Assembly: GCA_029555965.1 (NCBI GenBank)
Contig: JAKQHY010000120.1
Location: 1-36,502 of the forward strand
Direction of reading: 5' to 3'
DNA length: 36,502 nucleotides
From: Chloroflexota bacterium
GTDB taxonomy: Bacteria > Chloroflexota > Anaerolineae > B4-G1 > SLSP01
Below the pieces are notes generated by a model that was not told the origin of the DNA, ran no database searches, and saw nothing but the letters and a program-made list of their open reading frames with translations. The translations under genes and the position numbers were made by a program. Positions 23,763 through 30,019 of the stretch are shown in pieces; the first letter of the stretch is position 1; every line of letters starts with the position of its first letter.

Positions 23763-25856
23763 TTATGTCGGGATGGCGTAAACGTAATGGTCTGATGAAC
23801 CCACATAAATAATGTCATCTACAACTACTGGCATACCAGTAATTGGGCCTTCCGTCGCATACCGCCACCGCAAAGCGCCTGACTTGGCGTCAATTGAGTA
23901 AAGCGTCCCATCCACACCGCCGATATAAACCACCCCGTTATAATAAACCGGCGAACCGGTCACTTGACCTTCGGTTTCATAGCGCCAAACCACGCGACCT
24001 TCGGTTGCATCCAGCGCGTAGATATTGCCATCCACCGAGCCAAAAAAGACCGTGTCCTCCCAGGTCGCCGCAGTAGAAATGATCGGTCCGCCAGCGCGGT
24101 AGCGCCAGGCCGCCCAGCCTGAACGCAAATCCAGCGCATAGAAGTTGTTGTCCAACGCCCCCACAAATACCAGGCCTTTTCCCACCACCGGCGCCGACAG
24201 AATGCCCCGACGCGCGCGGAAACGCCAGCGCAACTCGCGGTTCAGGCTTAGGCAATACACAACCCCCATTTGGCAAGTGAAGAAAATCATATTGTCCGAC
24301 AACAGCGGGCGAGCGCGCACTTCCCCATCGGTCGCATACGTCCAGGCCGGGCGCCCGCTCATTTGATGAATGGCGTAAATATGGCGATCGTCGGAACCAA
24401 TGAAGATATGATTGAATTCGCCGAAAGCCGAAGAAAAGATTCGCCCCTTCGTCGGCGCAGTCCACAACAGATTGCCATTTTTGGCATCTACGGCGTAAAC
24501 CACTTTGTCGGTGGAGCCAAACACCACCATGCCCTCCGACACCCAGGGTGTAGAAGCCACTCCACCTTCCGTAGCGTACTTCCAGACAAATTTGCCGGAA
24601 TCAGCGTTTATGGCATAAACATTATTGTCATAACAGGGAATATATACCAGACCTTGAGAAACCGCCACCGAACCACGGATTTCATCCTCGCATGCAAAGC
24701 GCCATACCGGCTTGACGGTGCCCCCACTAAACGTTGCCGTTTCCCCCCCCATCGGCGCGGACGATAAACCGCGCGCCGTCGGGACAGCCAACAAAGCTCG
24801 TTTGAATTCTTCTGCCGAGCCCCAACGTAAGTTAATATCATACTGTAAGGACTTGTCAATTACTTCGATCAACTCGCGTGAAACGGTCGGATTCGTCTTA
24901 TGAATAGGGCGGTCATGAAAAGAGAAGGGCGGCTCCAACTGGGGGTTCTGTTTGCTCAAGATGTGATGCATCGTTGCCCCCAAGGCGTAGATATCGCCCC
25001 GTGGCTCCGCCACGCCACGGTACTGTTCCGGCGGCGAGTAGCCCTCAGTGCCAATCATAGTACCCTTTTCCCCACTTTGGAACAATTTGGCAATTCCAAA
25101 ATCAATGAGCCGGATCCGAGAATGATCATCCAACATAATGTTCGAGGGTTTCAAATCGCGAAAAATAATTGGGCGCGGTTTGTGATTATGCAGGTAGGAT
25201 AGCACATCGCAGAGTTGAGTGATCCAATCTATCACCAGACCCTCTTGAAAAAAACCTTCGGCTTCCGCAATGCGACTTTCCAGATCCTTACCGGTGATAA
25301 ACTCCATCACCAAATAGCTGCGCGCGCCTTCTGTGAAATAGTCATATACCTGAGGAATCGCCGGGTGATTGAGGGTGGCAAGAATACTCGCCTCACGCTC
25401 AAAGTTGCGCACAATCATCTCGCGCATCTGGGGGTTCTGGGCGGTGTTGATCATCTCCTTCAAAGCGCAAAGTCGCACGACGCCGGGGAAACGCATGTCT
25501 TGCGCTTTGTAAACCGCCGACATCCCGCCCACCCCAATCATTCCCAAAACCTTGTAACGGTTCTGTAGTTGCAAGCCCTCTACCAACACACCTTCCCGTC
25601 GCGACTTGACCGCCGCGGCCTGCTCCGCCTGTTTGATCGCCGGAACTGCGACCCGCGTGGTCTGTCCGGCAGCGGGAGGCTCTGGCTTCGGGGCGGGGGG
25701 CGGTTCTGGCACTTCCACTAATGGCACCACCTCAGGAACATTCGATTCCAGTGATAACGGTTTATGCAAGCGTTGCGACAACCCTCGAATTTGGCGCGTC
25801 GCCATAGTTGTATCGGCAGGCTTATCACTTGTAGGCTTATCATCTGCATGTCCCAT
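23763..25856 (-). CDS. Ser/Thr protein kinase with C-terminal PQQ-type beta-propeller
   Basis: Hanks-type kinase of 697 residues. Residues 1-90 are a disordered, Pro-rich region. The kinase domain (about 100-365) has the glycine loop IGVGGMSAVYKA, Lys133 (CALKEM), catalytic loop IIFRDLKPSNIML with Asp234 (Phe in place of the usual His of HRD), DFG at 252-254, and GTEGYSPPEQ. Residues about 383-697 contain eight copies of a roughly 40-residue PQQ/PknD-like blade, each ending in a (V/I)YA(I/V/L)-type strand, for example VYAINADSGKFVWKY. Unlike PknD-type kinases there is no transmembrane helix between kinase and propeller, so both should be cytoplasmic, with the propeller as ligand or protein docking platform. 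First gene of the operon; AAGGTGG precedes the ATG. Confidence 0.94.
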   Translation of the reverse strand: MGHADDKPTSDKPADTTMATRQIRGLSQRLHKPLSLESNVPEVVPLVEVPEPPPAPKPEPPAAGQTTRVAVPAIKQAEQAAAVKSRREGVLVEGLQLQNRYKVLGMIGVGGMSAVYKAQDMRFPGVVRLCALKEMINTAQNPQMREMIVRNFEREASILATLNHPAIPQVYDYFTEGARSYLVMEFITGKDLESRIAEAEGFFQEGLVIDWITQLCDVLSYLHNHKPRPIIFRDLKPSNIMLDDHSRIRLIDFGIAKLFQSGEKGTMIGTEGYSPPEQYRGVAEPRGDIYALGATMHHILSKQNPQLEPPFSFHDRPIHKTNPTVSRELIEVIDKSLQYDINLRWGSAEEFKRALLAVPTARGLSSAPMGGETATFSGGTVKPVWRFACEDEIRGSVAVSQGLVYIPCYDNNVYAINADSGKFVWKYATEGGVASTPWVSEGMVVFGSTDKVVYAVDAKNGNLLWTAPTKGRIFSSAFGEFNHIFIGSDDRHIYAIHQMSGRPAWTYATDGEVRARPLLSDNMIFFTCQMGVVYCLSLNRELRWRFRARRGILSAPVVGKGLVFVGALDNNFYALDLRSGWAAWRYRAGGPIISTAATWEDTVFFGSVDGNIYALDATEGRVVWRYETEGQVTGSPVYYNGVVYIGGVDGTLYSIDAKSGALRWRYATEGPITGMPVVVDDIIYVGSSDHYVYAIPT

Positions 25857-25888
25857 ACCATACCACCTTTTCCCAAGAGGCTAAGCTG

Positions 25889-25917
25889 ATTATACGAGAA
25901 ATCATTGGAAAAAGCAA
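25889..25917 (-). promoter_or_regulatory. Promoter of the kinase/phosphatase operon
   Basis: On the minus strand TTGCTT (25917-25912) and a perfect TATAAT (25894-25889) are 17 bases apart, 33 bases before the kinase ATG. This fits a housekeeping sigma promoter for the seven-gene operon below it. Confidence 0.6.
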
Positions 25918-26161
25918 ACAGAATCGCCAACTCTGGGTATCGTCAAAATACAAACTTACGTATCCCAACAAGACAGGATTTCAATCAGAATATCTCAATC
26001 GAAATGCTATCACTTGTTCTTATTCCAAGTTATGCTATGCTTGTACTATAACTTTCTTATCGGTGTTGATCCACAGGGACAAAAACTGCCTGTGGGTGTG
26101 TCATGAAAAAACTGCCTGAAACGCTGAGAAAGCAGCGCCGGTGACAAACAACGAGGCCAAT
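25918..26161 (+). other. Divergent intergenic region before the receiver-fused enzyme
   Basis: The space of about 305 bases between the kinase and the threonine-synthase-like gene holds the kinase promoter and, on the plus strand, a possible promoter TTGTTC (26014-26019) with TATGCT (26036-26041) 16 bases later. A 7-bp hairpin CCACAGG/CCTGTGG (26071-26077 with 26089-26095) follows. A 13-codon open frame (26103-26144, MKKLPETLRKQRR) ends 17 bases before the ATG of the next gene. The 12-mer AAAAACTGCCTG occurs twice (26081 and 26107). No RNA gene is recognised. Confidence 0.4.
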
Positions 26162-27895
26162 ATGCAGATCATTCCACCCGCAATACCTATGGATATAGAG
26201 TTGGAATGTGGCGACTGTGGATATGTACAACCTTTCTCCATCCCCACTCCGGTATGTCCCAAATGTGGTCAAGATTGGATGGAAGCCCGCTACAATTATG
26301 AGCGCATCAGTCGTCTCTGGCCGGATATTTTACGCCAACGTCCATTCACGATGTGGCGCTATCGGGAATTATTGCCGATCCGCAACGACAACTATCAAAT
26401 CACGATGGGCGAAGGGGGAACGGCGCTGTTAAGAGCCAATAATCTAGGGATGATGCTTGGCACCCCCAATCTGTTCATCAAGGATGAACGCCAAAATCCC
26501 ACCAACTCGTTCAAAGATCGCCAGGCGGCCCTGGTCATTTCAATGATGAAAGAAGCCGGCGTCACTGAATTGGTGGTCGCCTCTACCGGCAATGTCGCCA
26601 TTTCCTACTCCGCCTATTCCACCCATGCCGGAATCAAATTATGGACCTTCCTACCGAGTCTGGTCCCTCCTGAAAAAATGCGTGAAATCGCCATTTACGG
26701 CAGCGAAGTCATCAAAGTAACCGCCAATTATGACGAAACCAAGAAGGTCGCCCAACAATTCGCCGTCCACAAAGGCATCATGGTGGACAAGGGCATCCGC
26801 AATGTGGGCACCCGTGAAAGTATGAAAACCATCGCGTATGAAGTCGCCGAACAACTGGCCATTCAGCTCGGCCCGCCGCAACCCGGATTCCCCTGGCGCG
26901 CGCCCGATTGGTATATCCAGGCCGTCAGCGGGGGGATGGGGCCAATTGGCTTCTGGAAGGGGTTTGATGAACTGTACCGGATGGGGTTAGTGGATCGCAT
27001 TCCCAAACTGGCCTTAATACAAGCGGATGGGTGCGCCCCGATGGTCAATGCCTTTCACAAAAACCACGCTGAGGCGGAAATTGTCAGCAACCCCAAGACG
27101 CGCGTCATCACCATAGCCACCGGGGCGCCAGGACCGGCCTACACCTACCTGTATCACATTATGCGCGAGCAGGGCGGTATCTTTGAGGCCGTCCCGGACG
27201 AAGAAACCTTCCGCGCCCTGCACATCCTGGCAAAAATCGAAGGACTCTCCATCGAACCGGCGGCGGCCGTAGCCTTTGCCGGACTGTTCAAGCTGCTCAA
27301 CAAAGGTATTATTAAACGTAATGAAGTCATTATAGTCAACTGCTCAGGACACACTTTTCCGGTGGAAAAGTTCTTATTGGATGATGACTGGCTCAAGGTC
27401 GTGCCGGCTGGCCCTATTGAAACCTCGGTCCAGCCCAGCCCTGAGCCGGCGCCCCCGCCCTCTTCTGAGGATATTTTGGGAGCGCTCGATCAATTGGATG
27501 CGCGTGTGCGCCGCATCGCCATTATTGAGGACAACCCTGAAGCAGCCCGGCTGCTCCGGCGGATCCTCCAGACGCATGGGGAATTTCAAATTGTTGAAGC
27601 GCATACCGGCAAGGAGGGGCTGGAACTCATTCGTAGCACAGTTCCAGACGTAGTGCTGCTCGATCTGATGATGCCCGATATGGATGGATTTGCCGTCATT
27701 GACGCGCTTAAACAAGATGCTCGACTAAAAGACCTGCCGGTCATTGTCATCACTGCCAAGGAATTGACGGCAAAAGATAAGCACCGTCTCCAGGGACAAA
27801 TTCAGATATTGTTACAAAAAGGGTCTTTTATGGACGAGGATCTATTACAAGGAATAACTGCCCTGTTGGGCAAAGATGAAGAGGAAAGCCTATGA
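26162..27895 (+). CDS. Threonine-synthase-like PLP enzyme fused to a response-regulator receiver domain
   Basis: Protein of 577 residues. The N-terminus is a zinc ribbon (Cys16, Cys19, Cys32, Cys35). About 40-425 is a fold-type II PLP enzyme resembling threonine synthase: MGEGGTALL, FIKDERQNPTNSFKDRQA with the PLP lysine Lys118, VASTGNVAISYSAY, QAVSGGMGPIGFWKGF and VIIVNCSGHTFP. After a Pro-rich linker (about 427-440) comes a receiver domain (about 448-570): AIIEDNPEAA, phospho-acceptor Asp501 in VVLLDLMMPDMDG, VIVITAK, and a lysine in LLQKGS. ATG 26162 is preferred over a GTG 21 bases upstream because GAGG lies five bases before it. The stop overlaps the next gene (ATGA), a receiver-kinase. 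Receiver phosphorylation may control the enzyme. Threonine synthase itself is one option; a related PLP lyase is another. Confidence 0.9.
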   Translation: MQIIPPAIPMDIELECGDCGYVQPFSIPTPVCPKCGQDWMEARYNYERISRLWPDILRQRPFTMWRYRELLPIRNDNYQITMGEGGTALLRANNLGMMLGTPNLFIKDERQNPTNSFKDRQAALVISMMKEAGVTELVVASTGNVAISYSAYSTHAGIKLWTFLPSLVPPEKMREIAIYGSEVIKVTANYDETKKVAQQFAVHKGIMVDKGIRNVGTRESMKTIAYEVAEQLAIQLGPPQPGFPWRAPDWYIQAVSGGMGPIGFWKGFDELYRMGLVDRIPKLALIQADGCAPMVNAFHKNHAEAEIVSNPKTRVITIATGAPGPAYTYLYHIMREQGGIFEAVPDEETFRALHILAKIEGLSIEPAAAVAFAGLFKLLNKGIIKRNEVIIVNCSGHTFPVEKFLLDDDWLKVVPAGPIETSVQPSPEPAPPPSSEDILGALDQLDARVRRIAIIEDNPEAARLLRRILQTHGEFQIVEAHTGKEGLELIRSTVPDVVLLDLMMPDMDGFAVIDALKQDARLKDLPVIVITAKELTAKDKHRLQGQIQILLQKGSFMDEDLLQGITALLGKDEEESL

Positions 27896-29154
27896 CCAAA
27901 ATTCTCTACGTCGAAGATGATCTTTCCAGTCAACGTCTCGTGCAGCGTATTCTGACGGCGGAAGGGTTTGAAGTTGTCATTGCGGACAATGGTATCACTG
28001 CGATAGAGAGCGCCCGCCGTGAAAAGCCCGATTTGATTCTGATGGATATCAACATCAGTGGATTGGACGGGTATGAGGTTACCACGCGCCTACGCACAAT
28101 TGATGGCCTGGAAAATGTCCCCATCATTGCCGTCACGGCGGCCACGTTGCGTGGCGACCGCGAACGCGCCCTGGTAGCGGGCTGTAATGGTTACATCGCC
28201 AAGCCAATTGATGTCGATCGCTTCTCCGATCAAATCCGGGCTTATATGGTGGGACTAGAAGACAAGGTGGGCACAGCAGAGGAACAAGCCGAGTATTTGC
28301 TGGAGTACAATCAGCGCCTGGTCAATCGTCTCGAAGAAAAAGTGCGCGAATTGGAAAAAGCCAACACAGAACTACAACGTGTGGAAAAAATGAAATCGGA
28401 TTTTGTTGTGTTGGCCGGCCATGAACTGCGCACCCCCTTGACGGTCATTTATGGTTATTTGCAAATTTTGAAAGCCAATCCAGCCATTCCGGGCGATGAA
28501 ACCAACGAGGGCAGCCCGCGCCACCTACTGCAAAAAGTCTCTGAAGCAGTGCAACGACTAAGCGAAGTCATTCAGGATATCCTCAACGTGTCGTTAATTG
28601 ATGCCAATCGCCTGGACCTGGCCCACGAACCGGTCTTCCTCAACTCGGTCGTGCAGTCGGTCCTGCACAACCTGCGCAACTTTGGCCCACAGCGCAAACT
28701 CATCTTCGAGTTAGGGGGCGGACTGAAGAAGACGCCTGTGATCGAAGGCGATCCCCGCCGCCTGCATCAGGCCATCGGCAACATCATCAGCAACGCCATC
28801 AAATACACACCGGACAACGGCACGATTTCAATTGATGCCGAAGCGCTGGAAGACGTCATCCACCTGTGGGTCAAAGACACGGGTGTGGGCGTGCCGCCAG
28901 AGGAGTTGGCGCATATTTTTGAACGGTTCTATGTGTTGGAGGATGTGGCGCTCCACCGTTCCAGCAAAACTGCCTTCAAAGGCGGCGGTCTGGGCCTGGG
29001 ATTGGCCGTCTCCAAAGGCATTATTGAAGCGCATGGCGGCAAAGTATGGGCAGAAAGCCCCGGTCACGACGAAGAGACTCTACCGGGCAGCGTCTTCCAT
29101 GTTCTGCTGCCTATAGGAAGTCCCTTTACCAATGTTGAAGAAAAAACGGCCTGA
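27892..29154 (+). CDS. Receiver-histidine kinase hybrid (REC-HisKA-HATPase)
   Basis: Cytoplasmic signalling protein of 420 residues. The receiver domain (1-120) has Asp52 in LILMDINISGLDG, Thr82 and Lys104. A coiled-coil stretch (about 125-168) leads to the dimerisation/phospho-acceptor domain with His177 (LAGHELRTPLTVIYGY) and a HATPase domain with N-box IGNIISNAIKYTPD, DTGVGVP and GGGLGLGLAVSKGI. There is no membrane segment or other sensor, so input probably arrives by phosphotransfer to the N-terminal receiver. The start codon overlaps the stop of the enzyme-receiver gene by four bases, so the receiver fused to that enzyme is its likely partner. The ATPase end is clearly related to that of the kinase at 30020 (shared GGK(V/I)W(A/F)ESPG and EET-x-PGS-x-FHV). 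Confidence 0.95.
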   Translation: MTKILYVEDDLSSQRLVQRILTAEGFEVVIADNGITAIESARREKPDLILMDINISGLDGYEVTTRLRTIDGLENVPIIAVTAATLRGDRERALVAGCNGYIAKPIDVDRFSDQIRAYMVGLEDKVGTAEEQAEYLLEYNQRLVNRLEEKVRELEKANTELQRVEKMKSDFVVLAGHELRTPLTVIYGYLQILKANPAIPGDETNEGSPRHLLQKVSEAVQRLSEVIQDILNVSLIDANRLDLAHEPVFLNSVVQSVLHNLRNFGPQRKLIFELGGGLKKTPVIEGDPRRLHQAIGNIISNAIKYTPDNGTISIDAEALEDVIHLWVKDTGVGVPPEELAHIFERFYVLEDVALHRSSKTAFKGGGLGLGLAVSKGIIEAHGGKVWAESPGHDEETLPGSVFHVLLPIGSPFTNVEEKTA

Positions 29155-29169
29155 TGCCAGGCAAACAAC

Positions 29170-29197
29170 TTGCCCAATCCTCTGTTTATGGTAGAAT
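29170..29197 (+). promoter_or_regulatory. Promoter of tRNA-His
   Basis: TTGCCC (29170-29175) and TAGAAT (29192-29197) are separated by 16 bases, and transcription would begin just before the tRNA at 29210. Confidence 0.55.
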
Positions 29198-29209
29198 AAG
29201 CACTGTTGT

Positions 29210-29283
29210 GGTGGCTGTGGCCTAACGGTCAAGGCACCTGTCTGTGGAACAGGAAATTGTGGGTTCGAATCCCATCAGCCACC
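29210..29283 (+). tRNA. tRNA-His (GTG anticodon)
   Basis: The cloverleaf is complete: acceptor arms GTGGCTG (29211-29217) and CAGCCAC (29276-29282), D stem GCCT/AGGC, anticodon stem CCTGT/ACAGG around CTGTGGA, T arm GTGGG-TTCGAAT-CCCAT. The extra G at 29210 (position -1) faces C73 at 29283, the identity element of tRNA-His. CCA is not encoded. Confidence 0.96.
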
Positions 29284-29288
29284 CTCAT

Positions 29289-29315
29289 AACCGGACCTCA
29301 GCGTCCGGTTATTTT
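29289..29315 (+). terminator. Intrinsic terminator after tRNA-His
   Basis: AACCGGAC (29289-29296) pairs with GTCCGGTT (29303-29310) across a six-base loop and is followed by ATTTTTATCTTT. It lies between the two tRNA genes, so they are probably separate transcripts or the second is reached by read-through. Confidence 0.85.
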
Positions 29316-29323
29316 TATCTTTA

Positions 29324-29397
29324 GCCCCCATAGCTCAAGTGGATAGAGTCACTGACTTCGAATCAGAAGGTTGCAGGTTCAAGTCCTGCTGGGGGTA
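29324..29397 (+). tRNA. tRNA-Arg (TCG anticodon)
   Basis: The acceptor arms are GCCCCCA (29324-29330) and TGGGGGT (29390-29396), with a G1-U72 wobble and discriminator A at 29397. The D stem is GCTC/GAGT, the anticodon loop CTTCGAA with anticodon TCG, and the T arm GCAGG-TTCAAGT-CCTGC. The anticodon stem has an A27-A43 mismatch at its top. CCA is not encoded. It reads CGA/CGG-type arginine codons. Confidence 0.9.
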
Positions 29398-29438
29398 CAA
29401 AAACGCACCGCTAACATCCTGACGACTGCCAAACACCG

Positions 29439-29744
29439 CTACCACCCCGCATCATCAGGGAAAATGTTGTAGTATTTGATGCTGGAACGCGGCTCTGCCA
29501 TCATATCGGCGACGGCGTCCCGCCATTGCTGGTAATGTGAGGTCTCTTTGTGCGCGGCGGGCGCGGCGGCGGTACGGTAAACCTCAACCAGCACAAAACG
29601 GGTGGGATCATCTTGCTGCTGCACCACATCAAAGCGCGCGATCCCCGGCTCCTGCACACTGTTCCGCGCATTCTCCACGGTCGCAACCTTGAACGCTTCG
29701 ACACACTCCGGTTTTACGTGAACAAAAACGTGAACGACTAACAT
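29439..29744 (-). CDS. ABM-fold protein, LsrG-like
   Basis: Small dimeric alpha/beta-barrel protein of 101 residues from the antibiotic-biosynthesis-monooxygenase superfamily. The order of elements, [55 protein letters not shown] and MAEPRSS, resembles LsrG, the isomerase of phospho-autoinducer-2 breakdown, and also related quinol monooxygenases. No lsr neighbours are present, so the substrate is open. ATG 29744 is chosen over an upstream in-frame ATG because AAGGAG lies six bases before it and the shorter protein starts with the first beta strand. It sits alone between the tRNA genes and a MITE. Confidence 0.82.
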   Translation of the reverse strand: MLVVHVFVHVKPECVEAFKVATVENARNSVQEPGIARFDVVQQQDDPTRFVLVEVYRTAAAPAAHKETSHYQQWRDAVADMMAEPRSSIKYYNIFPDDAGW

Positions 29745-29763
29745 AGGTGACTCCTTTGGCATA

Positions 29764-29939
29764 AGAATCTATCCGAAAATTCGTTTTGGCCCACGATTTG
29801 CGCCTAAAGGCGCGGTTTGAAGGGTGTTTTTTCGTGGGCGGGCTACGCCCGCCCACGAAAAAACACCTTCCTGAAAGCGGCTTTAGCCGCAAGACCCGGC
29901 GCAGCGGCGCAACGCTGCTATAATTTTCGGATAGGTTCT
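29764..29939. mobile_element. MITE with 18-bp terminal inverted repeats, carrying copy 3 of the GTGTTTTC palindrome
   Basis: The left end AGAATCTATCCGAAAATT (29764-29781) and right end AATTTTCGGATAGGTTCT (29922-29939) match in inverted orientation at 17 of 18 positions. Inside, the sequence is again nearly symmetric: a small hairpin with TAAAG centre (CGCCTAAAGGCG, about 29802), a long stem from GGTGTTTTTTCGTGGGCGGGC to its complement (about 29822-29868), and a mirror small hairpin GCGGCTTTAGCCGC (about 29877-29890). It is 176 bp with no coding capacity. Target duplication is not clear. It lies just 19 bases upstream of the LsrG-like gene, so it may affect that gene's promoter. Confidence 0.75.
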
Positions 29940-29943
29940 AAGT

Positions 29944-30002
29944 GGCAATCGGTAATCAGCAATCGGCAATCAGTGATCCGTAACTGATTGCCAGTTACGG
30001 AT
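29944..30002. repeat. Heptanucleotide repeat array and hairpin after the GAF kinase gene
   Basis: Five units of the form (G/A)G(C/T)AATC with minor change run from 29944 to 29978 with a period of exactly 7. They merge into an 11-bp perfect hairpin, ATCCGTAACTG (29976-29986) with 29992-30002. The hairpin lies 17 bases after the kinase stop on the minus strand but has no U-run. The period and AATC core resemble the arrays at 34543-34619 and 34773-34917. Confidence 0.65.
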
Positions 30003-30019
30003 TTCTGGTTTCCTCCAAA

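Noticed and set aside
19211..25856. Type VI secretion or tellurite-resistance locus
   Set aside because: Kinase, PP2C, FHA and VWA genes fit such loci, but no Tss, TerD, TerC or other structural genes are seen within the window.
29439..29744. Complete autoinducer-2 (lsr) uptake and breakdown locus
   Set aside because: Only the LsrG-like protein is present; no lsr transporter, kinase or regulator lies nearby, so the resemblance alone does not support that pathway.
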